This document shows, piece by piece, positions 17,518 through 26,968 of a stretch of DNA of 64,000 nt. Position numbers and translations under genes: made by a program. The stretch comes from Rubrobacter tropicus. GTDB taxonomy: Bacteria > Actinomycetota > Rubrobacteria > Rubrobacterales > Rubrobacteraceae. Every line of letters begins with the position of its first letter. Position 1 is the stretch's first letter. The stretch is taken from NCBI RefSeq assembly GCF_011492945.1, contig NZ_CP045119.1:3286001-3350000 (forward strand), given 5' to 3'. Under the pieces are notes generated by a model. It was not told the origin of the DNA, ran no database searches, and worked only from the letters and a program-made list of their open reading frames with translations.

Positions 17518-18324
17518 TTACTCTCCCGTTCGTCCGGCCGTCCTTACCGAGAGCTGCGGGCGGCGTTGTTCGAGGTAGTTCGGTCTCAGGTGCTCCGGTT
17601 TCCCTTCGTCCCTGGCGGAGAGGTCGAGGGAGACTTCGACCTCTCCCTCCGACGGGCCGGCTTGCGCCAGGCGCTCCCCGTCGGCGGAGACGGCCATCGT
17701 GCCGCCGGCGAAGGTGAAGACCTCTCCGGGGCCAACCTGGTTGACGTAGAGGTGGGTCAACCCGTTCTCCAGGGCGCGGGCTGTGGCGAACACGTCGTGG
17801 TCGCGGCCGAAGGGGTCCATGTTCGCCGAGATCGTAACGAGCAAGTCGGCCCCGGCCAGGGCGAGCGAGCGGGCCACCTCCGGGAACTCGACGTCGAAGC
17901 AGATGAGCAAGCCGGTCTTGATCCCATCGAGCTCGACCATCATCAGCTCGTCTCCGGCGACGAAGGCGCCGCGCTCGTCTCCGAAAAGGTGGGTCTTGCG
18001 GTACGAACCCACGACCCTACCCGTTCGATCCACGCAGACGGCCGAGTTGGCTACCCCGCCGGAAACGCGCTCCGGAACGCCGAAGATCACGGCCGCGCCG
18101 TTCTCCCGCGCCAGCCGCGCCACCTCCCCCACCTCGGGGCCGTCGAGGTCGAGCGACAGGCCGTCGACCCCGCGCGTCGTGTAGCCGCTCAGGAAGAGCT
18201 CGGGGAAGACGACGAGATCCGCCCCGGCGTGACGGGAGAGGACACCTCTGGCCTTCTCGACGTTCCCCTCCACGTCGCGCAGCTTCGGGGTGGGCTGCGC
18301 GAGGACCGCGTCGAGCCTCGTCAC
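17518..18324 (-). CDS. Carbon-nitrogen hydrolase (nitrilase superfamily)
   Basis: Amidase/nitrilase-superfamily hydrolase of 268 aa. The catalytic triad is visible as Glu42 (FPELFLSGY), Lys110 (GSYRKTHLF) and Cys142 (LLICFDVEFPE). The GTG start overlaps the stop of the upstream alcohol dehydrogenase as GTGA, so the genes are translationally coupled; a longer upstream frame in the same phase is overlap with that gene. With the NCS1 permease and alcohol dehydrogenase it suggests import and hydrolysis of an amide or carbamoyl compound (inference). Confidence 0.88.
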   Translation of the reverse strand: MTRLDAVLAQPTPKLRDVEGNVEKARGVLSRHAGADLVVFPELFLSGYTTRGVDGLSLDLDGPEVGEVARLARENGAAVIFGVPERVSGGVANSAVCVDRTGRVVGSYRKTHLFGDERGAFVAGDELMMVELDGIKTGLLICFDVEFPEVARSLALAGADLLVTISANMDPFGRDHDVFATARALENGLTHLYVNQVGPGEVFTFAGGTMAVSADGERLAQAGPSEGEVEVSLDLSARDEGKPEHLRPNYLEQRRPQLSVRTAGRTGE

Positions 18325-19442
18325 GAACCGTTCCCGTGCCGGATGATCGTCCTCAGGCCGACGGTGCGGCGGAGGTCGTCGAGCGCCCCGTCCACCTCGT
18401 CGAGCGTCGCGGTACGTCCGACGAGACGGTCGAGCGGGAGGCGGCCGGAGGCGTAGAGCCGCGCCAGCTTCGGGAAGTCTACCGACGGTACGCTGCTGCC
18501 GTAGTTGCAGCCGAGCACGCGCTTTCCGCCGTCGGCCAGGTCGAACGGGTCGAGCGGGACGGTAACGCCCTCGGCCGGCATGCCCACGATCACGGCCTGT
18601 CCGCCGCGGCAAACGAGCGAGGTCAGCATCCCCATGGTAGCGGCCCGCCCGATGGCCTCGAAGGCGTGGTCCGCGCCTTCGCCGGTGATGGACCGGATGT
18701 GGTCCTCGAGGTCTGGGTCATCACCCCCGAGCGCGTGCGTGGCGCCGAGCTCCCGCGCCAGCGCGAGGCGTTCTTCGGAGAGGTCGACGGCGACTATCGG
18801 GTCCGCGCCGGCGAGCCCGAGGCCGAGGAGAACAGCCTGCCCGACGCCCCCGCACCCGATCACGACGGCCGAGTCCCCGGTCCGGACCCGCGCCGTGTTG
18901 ACCACGGCCCCGACGCCGGTCGTGACGGAGCACCCGATCAGGGCCGCCACCGGGAAAGGGACCCCATCGGGTATCTTTACGGCCGCCGACTCAGGGACCA
19001 CCGTCGCCTCGGCGAAGGTGCCAAGCCCCAGGAAGGCCGGCACGGGCTCTCCGTCGGGAGCCTCGAAGCTCGTCGTACCATCCGGCAGGGTGTTCTCCAG
19101 GGCCTTCGTGTTCTGGCAGAGCCAGGCCCGGCCCCCGGCGCAGTTCCGGCACCTCCGGCAGGGCGCGAACCACGAGAGCACGACTCCGTCCCCGACACGG
19201 ACGTCCTTCACGCCCGGCCCCACCTCTTCCACGGTCCCAGCCCCTTCGTGGCCCAGCACGAGCGGCCCTCGCGCCGTCCAGTCCCCGTCCGCGACGTGTA
19301 GGTCCGATCCGCAAACGCCGCTGGCGCGCAGCCTGACCCGGACGAGGTCGTCGCGTATTTCGGCGAGGCGCAACTCCCTGGCCGCGAGCGCCTCGCCGGG
19401 GGCTTCGAAGACCCTCGCCCTGACGGTCTGGGCCGGCCCCAT
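18321..19442 (-). CDS. Zinc-dependent medium-chain alcohol dehydrogenase
   Basis: MDR-family dehydrogenase of 373 aa. The catalytic-zinc region GVCGSDLHVADGDW and GHEGAG, the structural-zinc cysteines CRRCRNCAGGRAWLC and the Rossmann motif VVIGCGGVGQAVLLG are all present, so it should be an active NAD(P)-dependent enzyme. Start: the ATG at 19442 shares its A with the TGA of the upstream permease gene; a TTG one codon earlier is possible. It is the middle gene of the three-gene operon 20896 to 17518. Confidence 0.9.
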   Translation of the reverse strand: MGPAQTVRARVFEAPGEALAARELRLAEIRDDLVRVRLRASGVCGSDLHVADGDWTARGPLVLGHEGAGTVEEVGPGVKDVRVGDGVVLSWFAPCRRCRNCAGGRAWLCQNTKALENTLPDGTTSFEAPDGEPVPAFLGLGTFAEATVVPESAAVKIPDGVPFPVAALIGCSVTTGVGAVVNTARVRTGDSAVVIGCGGVGQAVLLGLGLAGADPIVAVDLSEERLALARELGATHALGGDDPDLEDHIRSITGEGADHAFEAIGRAATMGMLTSLVCRGGQAVIVGMPAEGVTVPLDPFDLADGGKRVLGCNYGSSVPSVDFPKLARLYASGRLPLDRLVGRTATLDEVDGALDDLRRTVGLRTIIRHGNGS

Positions 19443-20896
19443 CAAACGGAGGGGGCCCCTGTGGGATCTCCTTCGAGCTTCTGCTCGCTGGCGCGGACCT
19501 CGGCGCCCTCGGCTTCGACGTCAAGGGATCTGCTGAGGACATAGTAAGTGGCGCCTGAGACGATGAGGCCGACGAGCCACGCTATATCGATCCCCTGAAG
19601 GACGTTGCCAAGTGGCGCGGTCCAGATGCCGGGCAAGACCCAGAAGGGAATGCTGGCGGCGAGGCCGACGAGGAAGGCGGTGATGCCGCGCCACGCCCAG
19701 GTCCCGTAGAGGCCGCCTGGGACGAAGAGCTCGGTGATGGCGTAGCGGCCGTGCCTGACGAAAAAGTAGTCTATGAGGTTGACGGCGGTCCACGGCGAGA
19801 GCAGGTAGAGCATCATTATGAGCGCCGCGAAGAGCACGTCCACGGCCCCGGCCGAGATGCTCAAGGAGACCGCGACCCAGAGCACCGCGAGCGCGAGGAT
19901 GGTAATAACCCGCAGCCGCCGCGTCGGCTCCACCTTCTTTACGGCGTCTATGGCGGTGACGGTCGTCAGCATAGCGCCGTAGGCGTTTATGCCCATCGTC
20001 GCCACGAGCGCCGCCACGGAAGAGAGAGCCAGCACCACCCCGAGGCCCGTGAACACGGCGTCCCCGGCGTCGCGCAACGAGACCAGCGCGTCGGTCGCCT
20101 CCAGGCGCGTGGCGAGCCAGGCACCCAGAGATATGAGCCACACGGCGGACCCCGAAGCCCCGAAGAAGACGGCGGCGATGATGGCGCGCGGGCGCGTGTA
20201 ACGCGGCAAATACCGCGAGTAGTCCGAGACGTAGGGCGCGTAGGTGATGTTGTACGAGGCGCTCGCCGTGAACTGGGCCATGAAGGCGATCCAGGTAAAA
20301 GCTCCAGGCGACGAACCGTTCCCACCCGCCCCGCCCAGGAAAATGGCAACCGTCAGGACCACGTAGAGCGGCAACGAGATGTAGAAGAGCACCCGGAACA
20401 GCGTGTGCAGGTAGTCGTGGCCGTAGATGGCGAACAGCGCCGCGATCACCGCTATCGCCACGATGACGACCGTCCCGTTCCAGCCGAAAAGCCCGCCCAG
20501 ACCGGCGGAGATCAAAACCGAATCGACCACGTTGAACGCAACGAAAGTGAAGAACGTCGCCACAAGCGGCAGCAAGACCCCCCTGTAGCCGAACTGCCCC
20601 CTGGACTGGATCATCTGCGGCAACCCGAGCTGCGCCCCCTGGATGGCGTGGAACGCCATGAACAGCGTCCCGAACAGAATACCCAAGGTCCCGGCGAGGA
20701 TCGACCACCCCAGAGAGAGCCCGAGCCCGGGGCCTATGAACCCTATCGTGATCGTGAAGAACTGGAAGTTACCCAGAAACCAGAAAGGTCCCTGGTGCCA
20801 GACCTTGCCGTGCCGCTCGTCCTCCGGCACGTAGTCGATCGAGCGGCGCTCTATCTGCCGCCCCAACCCCTCGCGCCCCTCTGCGCTGGCCGCCAT
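19442..20896 (-). CDS. NCS1 family nucleobase:cation symporter
   Basis: Purine-cytosine/allantoin/hydantoin-type permease, 484 aa with about 12 hydrophobic segments. The family features seen are an N-terminal RRSIDYVPEDERHGKVWHQGPFW(x)LGNFQ, the GTLFMAFHAIQGAQLGLPQMIQSRGQFGYRG block and NITYAPYVSDYSRYLPR. It is the first gene of the minus-strand operon with the dehydrogenase and C-N hydrolase, which therefore likely process the imported compound. Actual ligand unknown: cytosine, purine, allantoin and hydantoin transporters share this fold. Confidence 0.9.
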   Translation of the reverse strand: MAASAEGREGLGRQIERRSIDYVPEDERHGKVWHQGPFWFLGNFQFFTITIGFIGPGLGLSLGWSILAGTLGILFGTLFMAFHAIQGAQLGLPQMIQSRGQFGYRGVLLPLVATFFTFVAFNVVDSVLISAGLGGLFGWNGTVVIVAIAVIAALFAIYGHDYLHTLFRVLFYISLPLYVVLTVAIFLGGAGGNGSSPGAFTWIAFMAQFTASASYNITYAPYVSDYSRYLPRYTRPRAIIAAVFFGASGSAVWLISLGAWLATRLEATDALVSLRDAGDAVFTGLGVVLALSSVAALVATMGINAYGAMLTTVTAIDAVKKVEPTRRLRVITILALAVLWVAVSLSISAGAVDVLFAALIMMLYLLSPWTAVNLIDYFFVRHGRYAITELFVPGGLYGTWAWRGITAFLVGLAASIPFWVLPGIWTAPLGNVLQGIDIAWLVGLIVSGATYYVLSRSLDVEAEGAEVRASEQKLEGDPTGAPSV

Positions 20897-20973
20897 CCCC
20901 GCCTTCTTTCACCCGTGGACTCAATTTCCAGCCACCCTTCATCGTTCCAGTCTAAAGAGACGACGAACGCCGG

Positions 20974-22365
20974 TCAATGGGCGGGACCGCGGGCCCCTTC
21001 GTAAGCGTGTCCGAAGCGGTAGAGCGTCGCCTCGTCGAAGGAGCGTCCGATGATCTGGAGTCCGACGGGGAGGCCCGAGGCCGTCGTCCCGCACGGCACG
21101 GAGAGGCTCGGGAGGCCGTTCATGTTGGTAGGGCCGGTCAGGCGGGTGAGGGCCGAGTAGACCGCTTCTTGGTGGCCTTCTATGGAGATCTGCCTCTGCC
21201 CGATCTCGGTGGCCGGAACCGGGACGCTCGGGGCGAGGATGGCGTCCACCTCCCCGAGCACCTCCTCGAACTCGCGCCTCGACCGGAGCTTTCTCTGCTG
21301 GGCGTTCGCGTACCTGTGGGCCCGGAGATCTTCGCCCTTCAGCAGCCGCTCCAGTCCGTGGTCGTCGAACTTCTCGGGTTCGGTCTTCAGGCGTTCCTCG
21401 TGGACGGCGTAGGCCTCGGCGGCGAGGGTCAGGCGCTGGGCGCGTAGCGTCTCCCACAGGTTTGGGATCTCGATCTCCCTGACCTCGGCCCCGAGCGAGC
21501 GGAAGACCTCGACGGCTTCCCGGACCCGCGCTTCGACCTCCGTATCGACGTGCTCGAAGTAGAAATCGGTCGGGACGCCCACGACCGTTCCACGGATGCT
21601 GTGGGCCAGATGCCGGGCGAAGTCTTCTCCGGGAAGGTTCACGGAGTACGGGTCTTCCGGGTCGTACCCGGCGAGGGCGGAGAGCATGAGGGCATTGTCT
21701 TCGACGGTTCGGGTCAGGGGCCCGACGTGGTCCATGGTCGGGGCGAGGGGAAAGACGCCGCTCTTGCCCACGCGCCCGAAGGTCGGCTTCATGCCGACGA
21801 CGCCGCAGAGGGCCGCCGGGATGCGGACGGAGCCGCCGGTGTCGGATCCGATGGCGCCGTAGCAGAGGCCCGTGGCGACGGCGGCCCCGGAGCCGCCGGA
21901 GGAGCCGCCGGTGATCCTACCTGGGTCGTGCGGGTTGAGCGTGGGTCCGAAGAGAGACCTGTCGCCCGTCGGCCCGTAGGCGAACTCGTGGGTGTTCGTC
22001 TTCCCGAGCAACACGGCGCCGGCCTCCCCGAGCCTCCGGGCGACCTCGGCGTCGTTGTCCGGGACGAAGTTTTTGAAGAAGGCCGAGGCCATGGTGGTAC
22101 GAACGCCCGCCGTGTGGACGAGGTCCTTGATGGCGACCGGCACGCCGTGAAGGGGTCCGCGGTACTCTCCGGCCCCGATCTCCGCCTCGGCCCGCGCCGC
22201 GTCCTCCATCGCCCGCCCCGCCGCTACCGTAATGAAGGCGTTTGTCTCGTCGTCCTCGATCCGCCCGAGCAACGCCTCCGTCACCCCGACCGGCGACAGA
22301 ACGCGCGTCCGTAAAGCGTGAGACAGCTCCGAAAGTGAATACGGAAGTTCCATATCCTGCGCCAA
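20974..22365 (-). CDS. Amidase signature family enzyme
   Basis: Amidase of the Ser-cisSer-Lys family, 463 aa. The triad is Lys80 (GVPVAIKDL), cis-Ser155 (ITGGSSGGSG) and nucleophile Ser179 (GSDTGGSVRIPA). The frame is open much further upstream, but AAGGAG stands 7 nt ahead of the TTG at 22365 and gives a standard N-terminus; an ATG at 22353 is the alternative with poorer spacing. It could be GatA-like, but no gatB or gatC is nearby, and proximity to the NCS1/C-N hydrolase operon suggests catabolic amide hydrolysis (inference). Confidence 0.88.
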   Translation of the reverse strand: MAQDMELPYSLSELSHALRTRVLSPVGVTEALLGRIEDDETNAFITVAAGRAMEDAARAEAEIGAGEYRGPLHGVPVAIKDLVHTAGVRTTMASAFFKNFVPDNDAEVARRLGEAGAVLLGKTNTHEFAYGPTGDRSLFGPTLNPHDPGRITGGSSGGSGAAVATGLCYGAIGSDTGGSVRIPAALCGVVGMKPTFGRVGKSGVFPLAPTMDHVGPLTRTVEDNALMLSALAGYDPEDPYSVNLPGEDFARHLAHSIRGTVVGVPTDFYFEHVDTEVEARVREAVEVFRSLGAEVREIEIPNLWETLRAQRLTLAAEAYAVHEERLKTEPEKFDDHGLERLLKGEDLRAHRYANAQQRKLRSRREFEEVLGEVDAILAPSVPVPATEIGQRQISIEGHQEAVYSALTRLTGPTNMNGLPSLSVPCGTTASGLPVGLQIIGRSFDEATLYRFGHAYEGARGPAH

Positions 22366-22439
22366 GTTCCTTCTCCTTCCCCACCAAAGACAGGCGGAGT
22401 ATCTCACAGTCGAAAACCCATCCGAACACGAACACCCGA

Positions 22440-22468
22440 TACCTGAAACCTGATGCCCGAAGCCTGTT
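22440..22468. repeat. CCTGAAGCC-type intergenic repeat
   Basis: Between the divergent amidase and MFS genes, the words ACCTGAAACCTGATGCCCGA and AGCCTG resemble, in reverse complement, the stop-codon-proximal repeats at 28345 and 61535. The ATG at 22453 that could start the MFS gene lies inside this repeat. Confidence 0.55.
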
Positions 22469-22473
22469 TCCGC

Positions 22474-22479
22474 TATCAT
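22474..22479 (+). promoter_or_regulatory. Minus-10 box TATCAT for a leaderless MFS transcript
   Basis: TATCAT ends 6 nt before the GTG at 22486, so transcription would begin at or next to the start codon. No good minus-35 is seen. It supports the GTG over the ATG at 22453, which lies upstream of this box. Confidence 0.5.
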
Positions 22480-22485
22480 CGGCTG

Positions 22486-23712
22486 GTGTTTCTTCGTGCC
22501 GCAAAGGCGTTCCGGGGTTTCGATCGTCGGGTGTGGCTCCTGCTCTTCGCTATGGTCGCGTTCAGGTTCGGGCACGGGCTGTACTTCCCGTTCAGCTCGA
22601 TCTACTTCCACAACGTCCTCGGCATCCCGCTCTCCCTGGTCGGCGTGGGCCTCGCCGTCTTCGCCGCTTCCAGCGTCGTCTCGGGCCTCGTCGCCGGCCC
22701 CCTCACGGACCGCTACGGGCGCAAACCGACGATGCTCGTCGCCCTCTGCGGGAGCTCCGCGAGCTTCTTCGGCTTCGCCCTGATCGACGGTTTCGCCGGA
22801 TACCTCGCCGTCTCGGCGGCCCACGGGCTGCTCGGCTGGTCCATGTTCGAGGCCTCCCGCAATGCCATGGTCGCCGACGTCACCCAACCGGGGGCGCGCT
22901 CCCGCGCCTACGGCCTCGTCAGGGTCGGCGGCAACGTCGGATGGGCCGCGGGGCCCATGGTGGCGGGTTTGGTCTCCGCCGCGGCGGCCGGCTCCGCGGG
23001 CGTCTACCCGAAGCTCTTCGTCGGCACCTCCGTCCTGACGGCGCTCGTCGCCCTCGCCCTCGCCCTGACCGTCAGGGAGTCGCTCCCTTCGCGGCGGGAG
23101 GCCGGAACCGGGAAGAGGGGCAAACGCGGCCTGCGGGAGGCCTTCACGGACGGGCCATTCGTCCTTCTCCTCGGCGTTGGGGTGCTGCTCTACTACGTCT
23201 TTACGCAGGACTGGCAGGCCCTGCCCATCTACGCCAAGAACTTCGTGGGCGCGACGGACGGGCAGATAGGGTTCTTCCTCGGGGCCAACGGTCTCATGGT
23301 CATCCTGTTCCAGCTCCCCGTCTCCTACCTCATAGACCGCGGCTCGAAAGTGATGGCGCTCCTCGCCGGAGCAACCCTCTTCGCCCTCTCGTCCGCCACG
23401 CTCCTCCTGACCGAGTCTTTCGTTGGCATCGTAATCGCCTTCGTCCTCTTCTTCACCCTGGCCGAGATGGTCCTGGAGGTGGCAGGCGCGGCGCTGGCGG
23501 CCGAGATCGCCCCCGTACACCTGCGGGGAACCTACCTCGCCCTCTTCGGGGCCTGCTTCGGCGCCGCCTGCGGCGTCAGCCCCATCGTCGGCGGCGCGCT
23601 CCTGCAGGCCGAACTGCCGGACGTGATCTGGACGATCCAGCTGGTAGCCGCCCTCATAGCCGTGTCCGGCCTGCTGGTGCTGGCAGCGCTACGTAGAGAG
23701 CTTGTCAGCTAG
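22486..23712 (+). CDS. MFS family transporter
   Basis: Major facilitator transporter, 408 aa, about 12 transmembrane segments. The loop 2-3 motif GPLTDRYGRKPTM is intact, and the mid-loop is basic (SLPSRREAGTGKRGKRG). The ORF can begin at ATG 22453, but that codon lies in repeat DNA and upstream of a TATCAT box that would drive a leaderless mRNA from GTG 22486, so the latter is preferred. The last codons (Leu-Val-Ser-stop) come from a repeat copy. Drug or metabolite export is likely; substrate unknown. Confidence 0.85.
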   Translation: MFLRAAKAFRGFDRRVWLLLFAMVAFRFGHGLYFPFSSIYFHNVLGIPLSLVGVGLAVFAASSVVSGLVAGPLTDRYGRKPTMLVALCGSSASFFGFALIDGFAGYLAVSAAHGLLGWSMFEASRNAMVADVTQPGARSRAYGLVRVGGNVGWAAGPMVAGLVSAAAAGSAGVYPKLFVGTSVLTALVALALALTVRESLPSRREAGTGKRGKRGLREAFTDGPFVLLLGVGVLLYYVFTQDWQALPIYAKNFVGATDGQIGFFLGANGLMVILFQLPVSYLIDRGSKVMALLAGATLFALSSATLLLTESFVGIVIAFVLFFTLAEMVLEVAGAALAAEIAPVHLRGTYLALFGACFGAACGVSPIVGGALLQAELPDVIWTIQLVAALIAVSGLLVLAALRRELVS

Positions 23713-23913
23713 TCAGCATTTCAGCCCGTCAGCAAGTCGTCCGTGCGCGTCAGGCCTTCCGTACTCGAACCGCTTCGAAATACGCGACCGGGTAGGGCTA
23801 CGGGCGGCAAAAAGCTGACGGGCTGAGAGCGAGGGCCGAAGGCCCGAAGCGTGCCGAGAGCGGAGCCCTTAGGGCGGAGCGTGCCGAGAGCGGAGCCCTT
23901 AGGGCGGAGCGTG
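23701..23913. repeat. Modular intergenic repeat with two tandem 30-bp units
   Basis: The element spans the MFS stop and ends directly at the stop codon of the PP2C gene. It contains GGGCC-GAA-GGCCC (23833-23845) and two exact 30-bp units at 23851-23880 and 23881-23910, each holding GCCC-TTA-GGGC flanked by GCGTGCCGAGAGC. The left end 23701-23730 matches 13193-13222 in reverse complement (27/30). Confidence 0.85.
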
Positions 23914-26064
23914 CTAGTCCTCCGCCACGCGGAGGACTAACAGCGCGAGGTCGTCTCTGGGATGACCTTCCTGGAATTCGAGGACGGCGTTCTTGAGGGT
24001 GCGGGCCACGTCTTCGGCGTGTTGGCCCGCGCTGGCGGCGAGGATCTGGTGTAGCCGGTCTTCCCCGAAGAAGCCGCCGTCGGGGGAGCGGGCCTCGGTG
24101 ACGCCGTCGGTGTAGAAGACGAGCGTCTCCCCGGGCATCAGGCGCATGTGGGTGTCTTTTAGCTCCGCGTCGGGGAAGACGCCGAGGGCGCGGCCCGGGC
24201 AGCTCACCTCCTCGACGGATCCGTCGGTGCGCACGACGAGGGGCGGCGGGTGTCCGGCGCGGGAGAGGTCCAACCCGACACCCTGGGCGCCGTCCAGGGG
24301 TTCCAGGCGGGCGCAGGCGGCCGTGCAGAAGCGGTCCTCGGGGAGCTGGCGGAGCATGGCTTCGTTAAGGGCGGAGAGGAGTTCCGAGGGCCGGTCGTCG
24401 GTCATGGTTACGGCGCGGATGGTGTAGCGGGCCAGGGCCGTGACCGCCGCCGCCTCGGCGCCCTTGCCGCGCACGTCGCCTATGGTGCAGATCCAGCCGT
24501 CCTCTATGGTGTTTATGACGTCGTAGAAGTCCCCGCCGACCTCGTTAGCCTCGCCCGCGGGCAGGTACTCGGCGCCCAGCTCGACGCCCGGTATCTCGGG
24601 CAGGACGGGCGGCAAAAGGCTCCTCTGGAGGGTGTGCGCGATCTCGCTGCGGTCCCTGTACAGGCGGGCGTTGTCAACCGCCAGCGCGCACCGGTAGGAG
24701 AGGTTCTCGGCGAGCAGGAGGTCCTCGTCGTCGTAGCGGCGTCCGGGGCCGGAGGAGACGAGGGTCATGGCGCCAAGGGTCCGGCCGCGGGCCAGAAGCG
24801 GCACGCTCATCAAGGAACGGGGCTCCAGGGCGCGGAGCAGCTCGCGGTGCTCGCCCCCGAGCTCCCGCTCGTAGAAGACGCGCCCCGGAAGCTCGGGGAC
24901 GAGGACCGACCTCCCGGTCCTCAACACCTCGGCCGTGCTGCCGGGGTCGTCCTCCCCGAAGGAGCGGTGCCCCCGCAGGCGGACCAGGAGGTCCTCTTTC
25001 TCGGGGTCGGCGTGGGAGGAGGCGAGCTGGTGGACGGCGCCGTTCTCCTCGACGATGTCGAGCAGGCACCAGTCCGCGAGGTCCGGGACCATCAGGCTCG
25101 TTACCCGCCGGAGCGTCTCCTCGTAGTCCAGGGATGCCGAAAGGGCAGGTCCCGCGGCGGCGAGCAGGGCCAGGCGCTTGCGGGCCGCGACGGCCTCGGC
25201 CCTGGCGAGCTGCTCCCGGACGAGCAGGAGGTCGCGCTCCTCCTCCACCCTCTTGCGCTCGCTTATGTCCTCGACCACGGAGATAAAGTACCGGGGCTCG
25301 CCCGATGCCTCGCGCACGAGCGAGACCGTCAGGTTCACCCAGACGGGCGAGCCGTCCTTCCTGACGTACCGCTTCTCCATCGAGTAGACCTGCCTCTCGC
25401 CCCGGAGCATGGCCCGCGCGTGTTCGAGGTCCTTCCCGAGGTCGTCCGGGTGGGTGATGTCCCCGAAGGTCTTTTCGAGCAGCTCCTCCTCGGTGTAGCC
25501 GACGATCTCGCAGAGGCGCCGGTTGACCCGCAGCCACCGGCCTTCGGTCGAGATCTGGGCCGCCCCGACGGCGGCGTGCTCGAAGGTCGCCCTGAAGCGC
25601 TCCTCGCTCTCGCGCAGGACCTCCTCGATCCTGCGCCGGTCGGTGATGTCGTTTTGGACCCCGACGAAGTTGGTGAGGCGCCCCTTTTCATCGTGGACCG
25701 GCGAGACGTACAGCTCGTTCCAGAAGAGAGCGCCGCTCTTGCGGTAGTTCCTCAAGACCACCCGGCATTCCCGCTCTTCCCGCAGGGCCGCCCTCAGCTC
25801 GTCGAGCGCGGGCTGGTCGTGCTCGCCGTTCTGCAGGAAGCGACAGTTGCGGCCCATTACCTCGTCCGCCGGGTAGCCGGAGATCCTCTCGAAGGCCGGG
25901 TTGACGTAGACGATGGGGTTGTCGGGGACTTTCGGGTCCGTGATGACGATCCCGTTCGAGCTAGCCGCCACGGCCCGGTCGAGCAGGCGCCGCATCTCCT
26001 CCGGGGCCGAGAGCCCCGGAACGTCGCGCCCGGCCGGTGAGAACGAGGAGTCCAAGAACCGCAT
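23914..26064 (-). CDS. LOV-PAS-GAF-PP2C (SpoIIE-type) phosphatase, putative blue-light receptor
   Basis: A 716-aa multidomain signalling protein. Residues about 25-145 form a LOV domain with the flavin signature GRNCRFLQ (photoactive Cys74) and [29 protein letters not shown]; about 150-275 is a second PAS domain with PAC end; about 305-470 is a GAF domain; about 490-716 is a PP2C/SpoIIE phosphatase ([45 protein letters not shown]). Light would act on a serine phosphatase of an anti-sigma antagonist type (family knowledge plus inference). ATG 26064 has GGGGAGGG about 8 nt upstream; the frame opens 13 codons earlier. No partner-switching genes are in the window. Confidence 0.9.
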   Translation of the reverse strand: MRFLDSSFSPAGRDVPGLSAPEEMRRLLDRAVAASSNGIVITDPKVPDNPIVYVNPAFERISGYPADEVMGRNCRFLQNGEHDQPALDELRAALREERECRVVLRNYRKSGALFWNELYVSPVHDEKGRLTNFVGVQNDITDRRRIEEVLRESEERFRATFEHAAVGAAQISTEGRWLRVNRRLCEIVGYTEEELLEKTFGDITHPDDLGKDLEHARAMLRGERQVYSMEKRYVRKDGSPVWVNLTVSLVREASGEPRYFISVVEDISERKRVEEERDLLLVREQLARAEAVAARKRLALLAAAGPALSASLDYEETLRRVTSLMVPDLADWCLLDIVEENGAVHQLASSHADPEKEDLLVRLRGHRSFGEDDPGSTAEVLRTGRSVLVPELPGRVFYERELGGEHRELLRALEPRSLMSVPLLARGRTLGAMTLVSSGPGRRYDDEDLLLAENLSYRCALAVDNARLYRDRSEIAHTLQRSLLPPVLPEIPGVELGAEYLPAGEANEVGGDFYDVINTIEDGWICTIGDVRGKGAEAAAVTALARYTIRAVTMTDDRPSELLSALNEAMLRQLPEDRFCTAACARLEPLDGAQGVGLDLSRAGHPPPLVVRTDGSVEEVSCPGRALGVFPDAELKDTHMRLMPGETLVFYTDGVTEARSPDGGFFGEDRLHQILAASAGQHAEDVARTLKNAVLEFQEGHPRDDLALLVLRVAED

Positions 26065-26176
26065 TCTACAGCCCTCCCCGATCTCCCACCGCCTCCCGTA
26101 CACGTTAAAACCCGCCTATTCCGGGGTATGCTAGAGTCTGCAACGGGAATAAGGCTACGAGAGGAGAAGGACGAAG

Positions 26177-26806
<630 letters not shown>

Positions 26807-26830
26807 CCGAAACAGCCGCGCAGCAATGGA

Positions 26831-26854
26831 GCCCCGGGGAACACCCTCCGGGGC
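26831..26854 (+). terminator. Rho-independent-type terminator after sodA
   Basis: GCCCCGG (26831-26837) pairs with CCGGGGC (26848-26854); the stem extends by a G-U and a G-C pair toward a 6-nt loop. A short T-run follows. It lies 25 bp after the sodA stop. Confidence 0.75.
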
Positions 26855-26968
26855 TTTCGCGTGCCTGGAGGGCTTTCGGCCGGGGAAACGTGCGAACAAA
26901 CCCACCTTCGGGGGGCCATCCGTTAGAGTAGGTCGGAAGAGAGGGCGAAGCGGGGAGGATCCCAACTT

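Noticed and set aside
22366-23520. N-terminal extension of the amidase frame over the MFS gene
   Set aside because: It is antisense to intact MFS coding sequence, and a good ribosome site marks the real start at 22365.
23701-23913. CRISPR array because of repeated 30-bp units
   Set aside because: Only two units, directly adjacent without spacers, and no cas genes.
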